Part shown: positions 41,902-55,516 of the stretch, piece by piece
Position numbering within the stretch: the stretch's first letter is position 1
How the letters are laid out: every line of letters starts with the position of its first letter
Made by a program: the position numbers and the translations under genes
Origin: Bacillus thuringiensis
GTDB lineage: Bacteria > Bacillota > Bacilli > Bacillales > Bacillaceae_G
Reading direction: 5' to 3'
Assembly (NCBI RefSeq): GCF_022095615.2
Contig: NZ_CP155559.1
Location: 3,345,501-3,409,500, forward strand
DNA length: 64,000 nucleotides
The notes under the pieces: model-generated
What the model saw: only the letters and a program-made list of their open reading frames with translations
Databases searched by the model: none
What the model was told of the DNA's origin: nothing

Positions 41902-43380
41902 TTATTTCGTTTCCTCTTTCAGTACTGCTTCCATCTCATTAAATTCACGATGAATTGCTTTAACTGGTTCTTTCGTTAATAAACTTATAACAATAACAGC
42001 TAATAAACTACAGAAAAATCCAGGTACCATTTCATACATAGTCGCTTTTAAGCTTGGAATTTGTACCCAAGTAATAACAACTACTGCACCGACAATCATA
42101 CCAGCAAGAACGCCCCATTTGTTCGTTCTCTTCCAATATAAGCTTAATAAAATGGCAGGTCCGAATGCTGAACCAAACCCTGCCCAAGCATAACCGACAA
42201 GTGTTAAAATCGTATCACTTGGATGATACGCTAAAACAACTGCAATCATAGCTACTACTAATACTGACAGCCTACCGATAAATACAAGTTCTTTATCACT
42301 TGCGTTACGACGGAAAAATGTTTTATAGAAATCTTCCGTTACTGCACTTGAAATAACAAGTAATTGTGAGGAAATACTACTCATAATCGAAGCCAAAATA
42401 GCTGACAATAAAAACCCAGTAATGTACGGATGGAATAGAATGTTTGAGAATGTTACAAAGACCATTTCTGGGTCTTGTAATGTCGCATTATTTTTAGCGT
42501 AATAAGCAATACCAACTAGACCAGTAAGCATTGCACCTATAATTGAAACCGTCATCCAACCAATACCGATTCTACGAGAAGTTTTTAAATCTTTAATAGA
42601 GGTAATTGCCATAAAGCGGACAATAATATGCGGTTGACCAAAATACCCGAGACCCCATGCTAAAAATGAAATAATCCCAAGAATTGTAGTTCCTTTAAAC
42701 ATGTCTAGATGCGATGCATCAACTTGCTTAATTGTATTGAATGTTTCTGTTACACCGCCCACGTCTGTAAAAGCAACAATTGGCACTAATACAAGAGCAA
42801 TAAACATAATACAACCTTGCACAAAGTCAGTCCAACTTACTGCTAAAAAGCCACCGAATAGTGTATAAGCAACAACGACACCCACAGTTACAAATAAGCC
42901 AATTTTATAATCAAGGTTGAAAGAATTTTCAAACAAACGTCCACCTGAAACTAAACCAGCCGACGCATAAAATGTGAAAAATACTAAAATGACGATAGCG
43001 GAGACAAAACGAAGTATTTTCGTACGATCTTTAAACCGATTTTCTAAAAAATCTGGAATCGTAATTGAATCATTTGCCACTTCTGTGTACGTTCGCAAAC
43101 GCGGGGCAAGAATTAAATAGTTTGCATAAGCACCTATTAATAAACCTATCGCAATCCATACACTTGATAATCCTGTTGCATACATCGCACCAGGTAATCC
43201 CATTAGCATCCAACCACTCATGTCAGAAGCACCAGCTGATAAAGCTGTAACTGCCGGACCAAGTCCTCTTCCGCCTAACATATAATCTGATAAATCGGAT
43301 GTCTTCTTATAAGACCAATAACCGATATACAACATACCTGCCATATAAATAGCAAGCGAAACCATAATCTCAATCTTCAC
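41902..43380 (-). CDS. putP: Sodium/proline symporter
   Basis: About 492 residues, thirteen-span sodium:solute symporter. Features: SDYMLGGRGLGPAVTALSAGASDMSGWM (sodium/substrate site, GASDMSGW) and the family signature in TM6-7 (AWGLGYFGQPHIIVRFMAI). It closely follows PutP/OpuE-type proline transporters. GTG 43380 is taken as start with GGGAGAG upstream; TTG 43383 and ATG 43365 are possible. No put catabolic genes adjoin. Confidence 0.93.
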   Translation of the reverse strand: MKIEIMVSLAIYMAGMLYIGYWSYKKTSDLSDYMLGGRGLGPAVTALSAGASDMSGWMLMGLPGAMYATGLSSVWIAIGLLIGAYANYLILAPRLRTYTEVANDSITIPDFLENRFKDRTKILRFVSAIVILVFFTFYASAGLVSGGRLFENSFNLDYKIGLFVTVGVVVAYTLFGGFLAVSWTDFVQGCIMFIALVLVPIVAFTDVGGVTETFNTIKQVDASHLDMFKGTTILGIISFLAWGLGYFGQPHIIVRFMAITSIKDLKTSRRIGIGWMTVSIIGAMLTGLVGIAYYAKNNATLQDPEMVFVTFSNILFHPYITGFLLSAILASIMSSISSQLLVISSAVTEDFYKTFFRRNASDKELVFIGRLSVLVVAMIAVVLAYHPSDTILTLVGYAWAGFGSAFGPAILLSLYWKRTNKWGVLAGMIVGAVVVITWVQIPSLKATMYEMVPGFFCSLLAVIVISLLTKEPVKAIHREFNEMEAVLKEETK

Positions 43381-43480
43381 CAAATCTCTCCCTTAGTTAC
43401 ATAAGCCATTCAAAATTTCGAAACATGACTTTTTCTATTTTCTTGTTTTCGCTTATGGTTCCCTACCTTAACAAACATTT

Positions 43481-43502
43481 TTTGTTCTTTCAAGTGAACA
43501 AA
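43481..43502. promoter_or_regulatory. Inverted repeat upstream of putP
   Basis: TTTGTTC-N8-GAACAAA, about 100 bases before the start; candidate operator. Apart from it the 43381-43704 gap shows no gene. Confidence 0.4.
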
Positions 43503-43704
43503 CCCTTTTTACTACATGTGAAAACCTTATAAACGCCTTTACCCCAGTGGATTACACGGGTTTTAAAATGAATTAAAGTAAAAAAATTCAGAAAATAAAA
43601 TACTGTTTTTTCACACCTTATTTTCATTCACTTATTAGACAAATTTTAAAAGAAAAAAGCCACACGAATGTATGACTTTTAATCTATTAAACATAGCTTA
43701 TTTT

Positions 43705-45273
43705 CTATTTACTAGTAGGAAACAATTCTGAAAGAGGAACTATCCGCCCCATCTCATCTTTAAACACAATATGCTCTCTCGTTAAATGACGCGGACTCTT
43801 TACTCCCGCTGCGGCCGCAAGTGAGAACAAACTATATCTCATACTAACAACATAATTCATTACTCGCCATTTCTTCTCATACGGATCTAGCGCTTTTTGA
43901 TAGTGCGGATTCGTCGTGGCAACTCCAGATGGACATTGCCCCGAATTACATTGAAGCGCCATAATACAACCACTCGCCATCATAAATCCGCGCGCTGAAT
44001 TTACAGCATCTGCACCAATAGCTAAAGCAATTGCCACTTTATCTGGTGTAATTAATTTCCCCGAGGCAAACACTTTAAATTTGTCCCGAATACCATAATG
44101 ATTCGCTGTATCAATACATGTCAGTAACGCTGGAATAAGCGGCATCCCCATACTATCTGCCATCGATTTATACGTTGCACCTGATCCACCTTCTGAACCA
44201 TCAACTGTAATGAAATCTGGATAGATGTTTAACTCTTTCATCGATTTGAATAAATCTTCCAACGGCTCCTGCTGTCCAATTACAATTTTCATACCGATTG
44301 GTTTGCCGCCGTTTTCTTGCAAACGCTGAATAAAATAAAGTGTATCTGCTGCATTCTTTAAAAATGGAAATCGATTCGGTGAATTAATTGTCTCCCCTTC
44401 TCGCACATTTCGAACAGAAGCGATCTTCTCATTTACTTTTTGTCCCTCTAAATGACCACCACGTATTTTTGCACCTTGACCAAATTTCAATTCGAATGCT
44501 TTAATATTGCTTTCTTTTGCTTTCTCCATAAATTTCTCTATTGAAAAATTACCATCCTCATCACGGTACCCAAATAAACCCGGACCAATTTGCGCAACGA
44601 TATTCGCACCTGTATGTAAATGTTCTGGAATAACGCCACCTTCGCCAGTATTAATCCACGATCCGCCAGCCATCTTCGCACCAAACCCGCTCGCCAAAAT
44701 ATAATTTTCGCCAATCGCACCGTAAGAAGTCGCAGATGCCCCAAACATGCCATGCAGTTTCCACGGATATTGGCGGTTTTCACCGACTATAATTGCATCG
44801 TCTTCTTCGTATAACCAGAGATTCGTTGTATCCGCTGTCAATTTTTCTCTTCGTGAAAATAACCCTTCTTTATGAATCACATACTTTTTCCCTTCACGTT
44901 CTTGCGTTACATTCACACTTAATTCATCTGTTAATTTCGGAAATAATGTATTAGCGATATAATATCCAGATGCATCAAAATCTCGTTTCGATCCAAAACC
45001 GAGTATTTCTGAACGATACTTTGCTAGAAACATTACACTTTGAAAATCATAACGTGAAAAGGGCTTTCCATCCGTATCATGATCAAACCAATATTGCCTA
45101 AATTCCGGTCCTATCTTTTCGAGTAAATAACGCATCCTTCCTAAGTATGGATGTAACTTTAATATCGAATGATGCGTCCGTTTTTTAATAAAAAATGTAA
45201 TAATAAAAAAAATGATTAATAGTAACATCAATAAGAGCAATATACTAATAATAACGAGTAGCGTTTCACTCAT
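43705..45273 (-). CDS. yerD: FMN-binding glutamate synthase-like protein (YerD type), membrane anchored
   Basis: 522 residues: one or two N-terminal membrane spans (LLVIISILLLLMLLLIIFFI), then a glutamate synthase central/FMN domain with GSEGGSGATYKSMADS, DAVNSARGFMMASGC and the cluster cysteines CNSGQCPSGVATTNP. It lacks the glutaminase and central GltA-type N-domains, so it is not a full glutamate synthase. Physiological reaction unknown. AGGAGG lies 7 bases upstream. Confidence 0.88.
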   Translation of the reverse strand: MSETLLVIISILLLLMLLLIIFFIITFFIKKRTHHSILKLHPYLGRMRYLLEKIGPEFRQYWFDHDTDGKPFSRYDFQSVMFLAKYRSEILGFGSKRDFDASGYYIANTLFPKLTDELSVNVTQEREGKKYVIHKEGLFSRREKLTADTTNLWLYEEDDAIIVGENRQYPWKLHGMFGASATSYGAIGENYILASGFGAKMAGGSWINTGEGGVIPEHLHTGANIVAQIGPGLFGYRDEDGNFSIEKFMEKAKESNIKAFELKFGQGAKIRGGHLEGQKVNEKIASVRNVREGETINSPNRFPFLKNAADTLYFIQRLQENGGKPIGMKIVIGQQEPLEDLFKSMKELNIYPDFITVDGSEGGSGATYKSMADSMGMPLIPALLTCIDTANHYGIRDKFKVFASGKLITPDKVAIALAIGADAVNSARGFMMASGCIMALQCNSGQCPSGVATTNPHYQKALDPYEKKWRVMNYVVSMRYSLFSLAAAAGVKSPRHLTREHIVFKDEMGRIVPLSELFPTSK

Positions 45274-45299
45274 CCCGCTTCCTCCTAGGAAAATCCATA

Positions 45300-45334
45300 A
45301 TAAAAGGAGAACACATCAGGTGTTCTCCTTTTAT
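45300..45334. terminator. Terminator of the old yellow enzyme gene
   Basis: ATAAAAGGAGAACAC and complement, loop ATCAG, T-rich tails. Confidence 0.85.
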
Positions 45335-45340
45335 CTTTAT

Positions 45341-46468
45341 TCAAATTAATGTAGCAAGATGCTCTTTCGCATCATATTCAACTAAACTTTCAGCATTTTG
45401 AATTCGATGGACAAAATCTGGATTAGCAATTAAAGGTCTTCCAAATGCCGCTACATCAATCGTTCCTTCTTGCAACGCTTCTTCAGCCTCTTTCGGATTT
45501 AAATTCCCTACTCCTACGATCGTACCATCCCAATATTTTCTTACTAATTGATGAAAATTCTTTCCGTCAGCAATAACAGCCGTATAATTCATCGTCGAAG
45601 GGTGAATCATCGTTAACCCAACTTCTTTGAACATATTTACAAACGTTTCAATTGCAAGCTCAGGGTTTTCCCACATATAAGTTGGATTATCACCTTTGAA
45701 AGCAGAGAAGCGAAGAAGTGTTTTGTCAGCCCCAACAGCTTCTATTACAGCCGCCGTTACTTCTTTCATAAACGTTAGCCTTTGCTTTAAGTCTCCTCCG
45801 TATTTATCAGTACGCTTATTTGCAAACTCATAAGTAAATTGATCGATTAAATATCCGTGTGCACCGTGAATTTCTACTCCATCAAATCCAGCTTCAATCG
45901 CATTCTTCGCAGCTTGTGCGTATTGACCGATAACTTCTTCTATTTCTTCTAACGTCATTGCTTCTGGTGTATCGAACGGTTTACGAAAACGTGGAACATT
46001 TCCTTCTGCAGCAATAGCAGAGGGTGCTTGCGGCATTTGCCCACCAATTATTTCGTGATGACTCATACGTCCAACATGCCATATTTGAGCAATAATCGCT
46101 CCGCCTTCTTTATGCACTGCCTCTGTAACAGGCTTCCACGAATCGATTTGTTCTTGTGTATAAATCCCTGGTACTCCTGGATTTCCTTTTGCTCTTGGGC
46201 TAATGACGATTCCCTCTGTAATAATTAAGCCAACTCCATCAGCTGCACGTTTTCTATAGTACTCGACTACATCAGTGCCAACGACTCCTGTTTCATGATT
46301 CGCGAAACATCTCGTCATCGGTGCCATTGCTATGCGATTACGAAGAGACCAAGATCCAATTTGAAGCGGATTAAACAACTTCGTTTCTTCAATATTTTCA
46401 AAAGATCCCCAAGCGTTTATCTTTGTTCCTTCATAAATACTTGCTGCTTTATTATTTGAACTTGTCAT
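45341..46468 (-). CDS. NADH:flavin oxidoreductase, old yellow enzyme family
   Basis: 375-residue FMN barrel enzyme. Landmarks: LRNRIAMAPMTRCFAN, IWHVGRMSHHEII, FDGVEIHGAHGYLIDQF (His pair for substrate binding) and AFGRPLIANPDF (phosphate loop). Reduces activated alkenes or nitro-compounds; the physiological substrate is unknown. Stand-alone gene. Confidence 0.94.
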   Translation of the reverse strand: MTSSNNKAASIYEGTKINAWGSFENIEETKLFNPLQIGSWSLRNRIAMAPMTRCFANHETGVVGTDVVEYYRKRAADGVGLIITEGIVISPRAKGNPGVPGIYTQEQIDSWKPVTEAVHKEGGAIIAQIWHVGRMSHHEIIGGQMPQAPSAIAAEGNVPRFRKPFDTPEAMTLEEIEEVIGQYAQAAKNAIEAGFDGVEIHGAHGYLIDQFTYEFANKRTDKYGGDLKQRLTFMKEVTAAVIEAVGADKTLLRFSAFKGDNPTYMWENPELAIETFVNMFKEVGLTMIHPSTMNYTAVIADGKNFHQLVRKYWDGTIVGVGNLNPKEAEEALQEGTIDVAAFGRPLIANPDFVHRIQNAESLVEYDAKEHLATLI

Positions 46469-46594
46469 TTTTCTTCCCCCTAAAAAATTCTTACTATAAA
46501 CGCATCATACTTACTTTTAGATAGTAACGTCAATTTATACGCTTTAATCACAAAATATTCGAATATCAAATAAATAGAATGCTATAAATAAACT

Positions 46595-46627
46595 AAAAAA
46601 GGTTTCCTTAATAGGAAACCTTTTTTT
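46595..46627. terminator. Bidirectional hairpin upstream of the old yellow enzyme gene
   Basis: AAAAAAGGTTTCC-TTAATA-GGAAACCTTTTTTT. Confidence 0.8.
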
Positions 46628-46629
46628 AA

Positions 46630-47067
46630 TTGACCATATATGGCTGTCAATTTGTTTATCTCTTTTATATAAAGAATATAAACAATTATAATCTCTTCAC
46701 ATATAAAAAATTCCTTATCAATAGAAGCGGAAATGGTTCAGTATTCTTCTAAAAATAATAACTTATAAACCTAAAACAATGAAAGCCCTACCTCTCTTTC
46801 ATCCTTACGGCTCCTTGTCCGTGCCAGTGTGAATCAGGATTGCAAAAATCAAGTAACTATTCTATCGAAGTGTTTAATTAAACTTCGAACATTCGTAAAG
46901 AATTAAAAAATAAAAATGGATTTGATTGTAGTAATAACAAAAGAGGTTAATGCTCTAAAAGTGGTTTGAAAGAGTTGAATGTCTTTGAAATGATTAATTT
47001 TCTATAATTATGTTCCCAAAAAATTCAAAATCTTTTTTGGGATGTAATACATTATTTTTAATGAATC
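46630..47067. other. 438-bp gap with a locally GC-rich, structured segment
   Basis: No gene can be supported. Within it, 46779-46850 is GC-richer than its AT-rich surroundings and contains the inverted repeat ATGAAAG-N10-CTTTCAT (46779-46802) and ACGG/CCGT pairing just after. It may be a remnant of a repeat element or a structured RNA; I could not match it to a known riboswitch. Confidence 0.4.
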
Positions 47068-47529
47068 TTAACAAAAGCTTTTTATTTGACTTTCTGTGAT
47101 ACCTTCAATTAATCCCAGTTCACTAATCAAAAATTCATGTGCGTTATCTAACATTTTCTTTTCGCTTGCATTAAGTGCTTTTTCTTTTTGCATACGTAGT
47201 AAATCACGTACAACTTCAGCACCTTCTTGTATTTTACCCGTCTTTATTTTATCAGTGTTCAATTTATACCTTTGTTTCCACGTAAGTAATCTATCAGATT
47301 CTCCATGTTGAAAAATATCCAATATGTGTGCTATTGCCGTTATATCCGTGACTGGTCGTATATTTGAGCTCAATATTCTCCCTGCCGGAATCATTACTTC
47401 CATATTACTACCCGACATTTTTATAACATAATACTGTTGTTTTTCTCCTGCGATTTCCTTCTCTTCTACGGCTTTAATTATACCTGCTCCGTGCATAGGA
47501 TAAACAATGTTATCGCCAATTTGAAACAA
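47068..47529 (-). CDS. CarD/CdnL-type RNA polymerase-binding regulator (YdeB type)
   Basis: 153 residues from TTG 47529, chosen as GGAGGTGG lies 5 bases upstream and the protein then begins (M)FQIGDNIVYPMHGAG as in family members; an ATG at 47544 is the alternative. N-terminal Tudor-like CarD_TRCF domain (1-60), C-terminal helical DNA-binding part (65-150). Binds the RNA polymerase beta subunit at promoters. Stand-alone gene. Confidence 0.92.
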   Translation of the reverse strand: MFQIGDNIVYPMHGAGIIKAVEEKEIAGEKQQYYVIKMSGSNMEVMIPAGRILSSNIRPVTDITAIAHILDIFQHGESDRLLTWKQRYKLNTDKIKTGKIQEGAEVVRDLLRMQKEKALNASEKKMLDNAHEFLISELGLIEGITESQIKSFC

Positions 47530-47737
47530 ATAATCCACCTCCATATATGGTAACCTTCTCAATCTTAACACACAATAACTTTTTTAGCAAAATTTTTATT
47601 TTATCATAAAATTATTTTCCATGTCAATCCTTTCGAACTAAGAAAATAAATTCATAAAATATCACTAAAAACCCGCAATCTTATTAACTTTTCCACACAT
47701 ATATACATTCTAATTTCACCTTCTCTTTTTACATAAA

Positions 47738-47773
47738 AACACATTACTACATATGAGTAGTAATGTGTTTTTT
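47738..47773. terminator. Terminator of the hut operon
   Basis: AACACATTACTAC/GTAGTAATGTGTT with T6, about 40 bases after the hutG stop. Confidence 0.85.
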
Positions 47774-47810
47774 ATACGGAATCGGTAAACATTCTCTATT
47801 CATTTCACGC

Positions 47811-51721
<3,911 letters not shown>

Positions 51722-51726
51722 TCATT

Positions 51727-53244
51727 TTATAGTGCTGCGTTTACATCTAATCTTTCTTTTATCGAATAATTTGTTTTTAACCAATACGCAATATTTTCAA
51801 TATCCGTTGAGAATATGCGATCATTTGTAATAGAAGGTACTTGTTGACGGCCTTGATGGTAGAAGCTCTTCGTCACTGTACTCATGTTTTCAATACCGCG
51901 ATATTCTGCTGCTTGCATCGCACAAATCATCTCAATTGAAAGAACACGTCTTACATTTTGAATAATTTGATGTGCATGGCGTGAAGCGATTGTTCCCATA
52001 CTTACGTGATCTTCTTGGTTAGCTGATGACGGGATTGAATCAACACTCGCTGGATGTGCTAACGTTTTATTTTCAGAAACAAGTGACGCTGCAGCGTATT
52101 GCATAATCATCGCACCAGACTGAAGTCCTGGTTCTGGACTTAAAAATGGAGGTAAATCATTTAATTGCGGATTGACTAAACGCTCAATACGACGCTCTGA
52201 AATATTTGCAAGTTCCGCCATTCCTACTTTTAAGAAGTCCATTGCAAACGCAATTGGTTGACCATGGAAATTCCCACCCGAAATTACTTTTTCTCCGCCA
52301 TCAAAGATTAGCGGATTATCTGTTGCTGCGTTCATTTCAATTTCTAATTTTTCTTTCACATAATTTAAAACTTGCCAAGAAGCACCGTGTACTTGCGGGA
52401 TACAGCGAAGTGAATATGCATCCTGTACTCGTAGTTCTCCTTGTTTTGTTGTTAATTTACTATCATGAAGGATGTCACGAATTCTGCTCGCTACTTCCAC
52501 TTGCTCTTTATAACCACGTGCTTTATGAACATTTTCATCAAATGCATCAATAATGCCTTGTAATCCTTCAATTGTCATCGAAGCAATGAATTCAGCTTGA
52601 TACGCCATTGCCTCTGCTTCTATATAAGAAAGAACTCCTTGCGCTGTCATCGCCTGCGTACCATTGATTAATGCCAGCCCTTCTTTCGCTTCAAGTTCAA
52701 TCGGTTCAAGACCTTCTTCTGTAAGAGCAACCATCGCATGAACGCGTTTCCCCTTATAGAACACTTCACCTTCGCCTAATAATACAAGCGCAAGATGAGA
52801 TAAAGGCGCTAAATCACCACTCGCACCAAGTGAACCTTGTTGCGGAACGACTGGGTGAATTTTACGATTTACAAACTCAAGAAGCATATTTACAACAAGT
52901 GGTCTAACGCCTGATACTCCTTTAAGCATCGTGTTCGCTCGTAAAATTAACATACCGCGTGATACTTCTTCAGGGAATGGATCGCCTATTCCGCATGCAT
53001 GTGACTGAATTAAATTATGTTGAAGTGCCTTTACATCATCTTTTTGAATAAGCACGTCACTGAACTTTCCAAATCCAGTTGTAATACCGTAAACGACTTT
53101 TCCGTCCTCTACAATTTTCTCAACTACTTCGCGGCACTCTGCCACCTTTTGCATACTATTTGGACAAGGTGTTACCCCTTCCCCTTCAAGTAACAACCTC
53201 TTCATTTCTTCAATTGTCAATGTGTGTCCTGTTAACGTAATCAT
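51727..53244 (-). CDS. hutH: Histidine ammonia-lyase
   Basis: 505 residues. The MIO cofactor triad Ala141-Ser142-Gly143 lies in [25 protein letters not shown] carries the catalytic Tyr. First enzyme: histidine to urocanate and ammonia. It follows the HutP attenuator; AAGGAGG lies upstream. Confidence 0.98.
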   Translation of the reverse strand: MITLTGHTLTIEEMKRLLLEGEGVTPCPNSMQKVAECREVVEKIVEDGKVVYGITTGFGKFSDVLIQKDDVKALQHNLIQSHACGIGDPFPEEVSRGMLILRANTMLKGVSGVRPLVVNMLLEFVNRKIHPVVPQQGSLGASGDLAPLSHLALVLLGEGEVFYKGKRVHAMVALTEEGLEPIELEAKEGLALINGTQAMTAQGVLSYIEAEAMAYQAEFIASMTIEGLQGIIDAFDENVHKARGYKEQVEVASRIRDILHDSKLTTKQGELRVQDAYSLRCIPQVHGASWQVLNYVKEKLEIEMNAATDNPLIFDGGEKVISGGNFHGQPIAFAMDFLKVGMAELANISERRIERLVNPQLNDLPPFLSPEPGLQSGAMIMQYAAASLVSENKTLAHPASVDSIPSSANQEDHVSMGTIASRHAHQIIQNVRRVLSIEMICAMQAAEYRGIENMSTVTKSFYHQGRQQVPSITNDRIFSTDIENIAYWLKTNYSIKERLDVNAAL

Positions 53245-53261
53245 TCTTTTTCCTCCTTAAA

Positions 53262-53340
53262 AAGGCAAAAGGGGACCTTATCTTTTTAAGACAGACTTCT
53301 GTCCTAAAAAAGTAAGGCCCCCTTCTAACTAATAGACTAT
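53262..53340 (-). promoter_or_regulatory. HutP-responsive attenuator between hutP and hutH
   Basis: A 24-bp hairpin (53271-53294 with 53299-53322, few mismatches or wobbles) is followed by TTTTGCCTTTTT. Just before it on the transcript are three UAG triplets (53339-53337, 53331-53329, 53327-53325), the type of sequence HutP binds when histidine and Mg are present, preventing termination. Confidence 0.8.
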
Positions 53341-53347
53341 GGGCAAA

Positions 53348-53788
53348 TCATATGTGATTAATTCCTAAACCAATCGCCTCATGCTCAGATCCTTTTACAG
53401 GTGCACCAATCGTTCCATATAATGCAACAGCAACCCATTCGCCTTCTTTTTTTCCGTCGTATGGTGTACCGCGCACAATTGCAAAGCGAAGTCCTACTGT
53501 ACGAAGAACGTCTGCTAACTGAATTTGACCTCTCGTCACTCCGTACAAAGCTTCCATTATTGCATGATAAAGTGCATGTGTTTCTCTGTAAACGTCTGTT
53601 TCAATAACTTGGGTGCTCTTAGCCGCTGTTTCCATTGCTGCTACAACTTTTTGCGAATTCATCGAACCCACTTTCCCAGTACAATACTTCCAACCTTTCG
53701 GAATAGATAATACAGGGCTTTCATTCTCATCCGCAAGTGCCAACAGCATGGCCATACGACCAATTCGATGTGTTCCTTGAAGAAGCAT
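53348..53788 (-). CDS. hutP: Hut operon antiterminator
   Basis: 146-residue RNA-binding protein; [17 protein letters not shown] and the C-terminal [20 protein letters not shown] are conserved HutP parts, with His residues for metal and histidine binding. Binds UAG triplets in the leader to let transcription enter hutHUIG. Confidence 0.97.
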   Translation of the reverse strand: MLLQGTHRIGRMAMLLALADENESPVLSIPKGWKYCTGKVGSMNSQKVVAAMETAAKSTQVIETDVYRETHALYHAIMEALYGVTRGQIQLADVLRTVGLRFAIVRGTPYDGKKEGEWVAVALYGTIGAPVKGSEHEAIGLGINHI

Positions 53789-53833
53789 GTGACTCTCTCA
53801 TTTCTTTTAATTATTTGAATATTTCTTAATTTA

Positions 53834-53862
53834 AGAATATATGAAAACGGTTAAATCGTCAA
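53834..53862 (-). promoter_or_regulatory. Sigma-A promoter of the hut operon
   Basis: TTGACG-N17-TATTCT on the minus strand, about 45 bases upstream of the hutP start. Confidence 0.65.
53842..53855. promoter_or_regulatory. cre-like CcpA site in the hut promoter spacer
   Basis: TGAAAACGGTTAAA, 12 of 14 positions of TGWAARCGYTWNCW, lying between -35 and -10; this would repress during glucose growth, as known for hut in B. subtilis. Confidence 0.45.
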
Positions 53863-53982
53863 TAGTTTAAACTCACATTCGAACAATTTTTTCATCTCCT
53901 TCATTTGTGTACACAAATTATTTACACGAATTTTTCAGGCGTGCTATAGTCTCACTAACAGATGCAAAGGGGCGAGATTTCA

Positions 53983-54930
53983 ATGACGAAGCGAAAAGAT
54001 ATTCATTTTCGAATTGAAGAAAAATTACTTGAAAGGTTTGAATCTGCACTTCATTACGAAGGTTTAAAGAAAACGGACGTATTAACACATGCGATTCATC
54101 AATTTTGCACGAAGGTGGAATACGAAAAAATGAATGATGTAAAACGCCAATACAACATAAGTAACCATTTACAAACACGTATCGATACGCATAAGTATTA
54201 CGAAGAAAAACCAGTGAATTTAGATGAATCCGTCATGGAACATTTACAACTTCAAGGAGAAGAAAAAATATTAGAGGTTGGGTGTGCTAATGGAAATTTT
54301 CTTTCCCTTTTACAAACTAACGGGCATAAAGGCCAACTAACCGGTTTGGATCAATCGAAAACGATGCTTTCTGAAGCTGCAATAAAGAATAGCATAATTG
54401 AATGGAGACTAGGTGATGCCGGTAAACTTCCTTTTGAGGCTAATTGCTATAATTGGATCGTCGCAAGACATATGTTATACCACATGAAAGATGTCGAAAA
54501 AACAGTCCAAGGATTCCATAAAGTAATTTGTCCTGGTGGCTCACTTTTAGCTACAACAAATTCTAACGTTACATTACCTCGTATCGTCGAAATGTGTAAT
54601 CGCATGTTAGACGCATTTGATTTACCGAAAACAACATCATCAGTCACTCCATTTTGTTTAGAAAATGGTAAAGAGATATTACACTCTGTTTTTCCAACTG
54701 TTGAAGAAACTATTATTCATAATGCACTCGTTTTCCATCATGCTACTCCAATTGTAAACTATATTTCTAGCATGTTTCCATCACTAAATATACCTGATAA
54801 TACACATCTTCACGCCGAAATGAAGGAATGGCTAAAAGAAGAAGTAGAAAATGAATTGACACTTCATAACGATATATGGCGCGATCCGAAAACGTTAGCT
54901 ATTTATCGATGTCAAAAAGAAAAAAGCTAG
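53983..54930 (+). CDS. Class I SAM-dependent methyltransferase with N-terminal ribbon-helix-helix-like segment
   Basis: 315 residues from ATG 53983 (AAAGGGGCGAG upstream). Residues 5-45 (KDIHFRIEEKLLERFESALH, then YEGLKKTDVLTHAI) fit a MetJ/Arc-type ribbon-helix-helix. From about 80 the methyltransferase fold begins: motif I ILEVGCANGNFLSLL, acidic TGLDQS, and LPFEANCYNWIVARHMLYHM. Probably acts on a small molecule; the extra domain hints at DNA binding or dimerisation. Substrate unknown. Confidence 0.82.
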   Translation: MTKRKDIHFRIEEKLLERFESALHYEGLKKTDVLTHAIHQFCTKVEYEKMNDVKRQYNISNHLQTRIDTHKYYEEKPVNLDESVMEHLQLQGEEKILEVGCANGNFLSLLQTNGHKGQLTGLDQSKTMLSEAAIKNSIIEWRLGDAGKLPFEANCYNWIVARHMLYHMKDVEKTVQGFHKVICPGGSLLATTNSNVTLPRIVEMCNRMLDAFDLPKTTSSVTPFCLENGKEILHSVFPTVEETIIHNALVFHHATPIVNYISSMFPSLNIPDNTHLHAEMKEWLKEEVENELTLHNDIWRDPKTLAIYRCQKEKS

Positions 54931-54946
54931 CAAATGCTAGCTTTTA
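54922..54946. terminator. Terminator between the methyltransferase and DJ-1 genes
   Basis: AAAAGCTAGC-AAAT-GCTAGCTTTT between convergent genes. Confidence 0.8.
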
Positions 54947-55516
54947 TACATTCTCAGGTAAAAGTTTCTCCATCATCACATTGCCCTTACCACCATAAAA
55001 ATTTATATTATGTTCGTTCGCTACTCCAAAATAAGAGGCAATCGCTATTCCAAATGGTACAAATGCATGCCCCTGTGCTGTAATAATATTTGAGTGTTGC
55101 ACAACTTCTTCATATACAAAATTCCCCACCGGAAAACAATCTAATTTTTGATAATCCATAGTCACCGTATACGAAATTGCTTTGAATAAGCCTGCTTTTG
55201 CTAACGCATATGGTCCAGCACAAATAGCAGCTACTAATTTTTCTTGTTCATAAAATTGACGAATGACTGTAAAGAGTACTTCGGCATCCTTCATATGTAT
55301 TGCATCTCCGCCTGGAATAATAATCCCCTCATATTCTTCTACACGCACTTCACTTAATTCTATATGTGGCTGCACTTGCAAACCTGTTTCACTTATAATC
55401 AATTCTTTTGTTACACTCGCTGTAATGATTTCAAATTTATTTTTCAGCAATGCCGTAGCTACCGTTATTTCAAACTCCGCAAATGTTGGATATACGAATA
55501 AAAGTATTTTTTTCAT
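54944..55516 (-). CDS. DJ-1/PfpI family protein
   Basis: 190 residues with the nucleophile elbow Cys99 in AAICAGPYAL and acidic partner Glu14-type (FAEFE). Glutamine amidotransferase-like fold; members act as proteases, glyoxalases or chaperones, and activity cannot be told here. Its start overlaps the stop of the kinase gene by ATGA, so the two are translationally coupled. Confidence 0.88.
   Translation of the reverse strand: MKKILLFVYPTFAEFEITVATALLKNKFEIITASVTKELIISETGLQVQPHIELSEVRVEEYEGIIIPGGDAIHMKDAEVLFTVIRQFYEQEKLVAAICAGPYALAKAGLFKAISYTVTMDYQKLDCFPVGNFVYEEVVQHSNIITAQGHAFVPFGIAIASYFGVANEHNINFYGGKGNVMMEKLLPENV

Noticed and set aside
46779..46850. Glycine, cyclic di-GMP, ykkC or group II domain V RNA
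   Set aside because: Short resemblances only; none of the conserved cores is complete.
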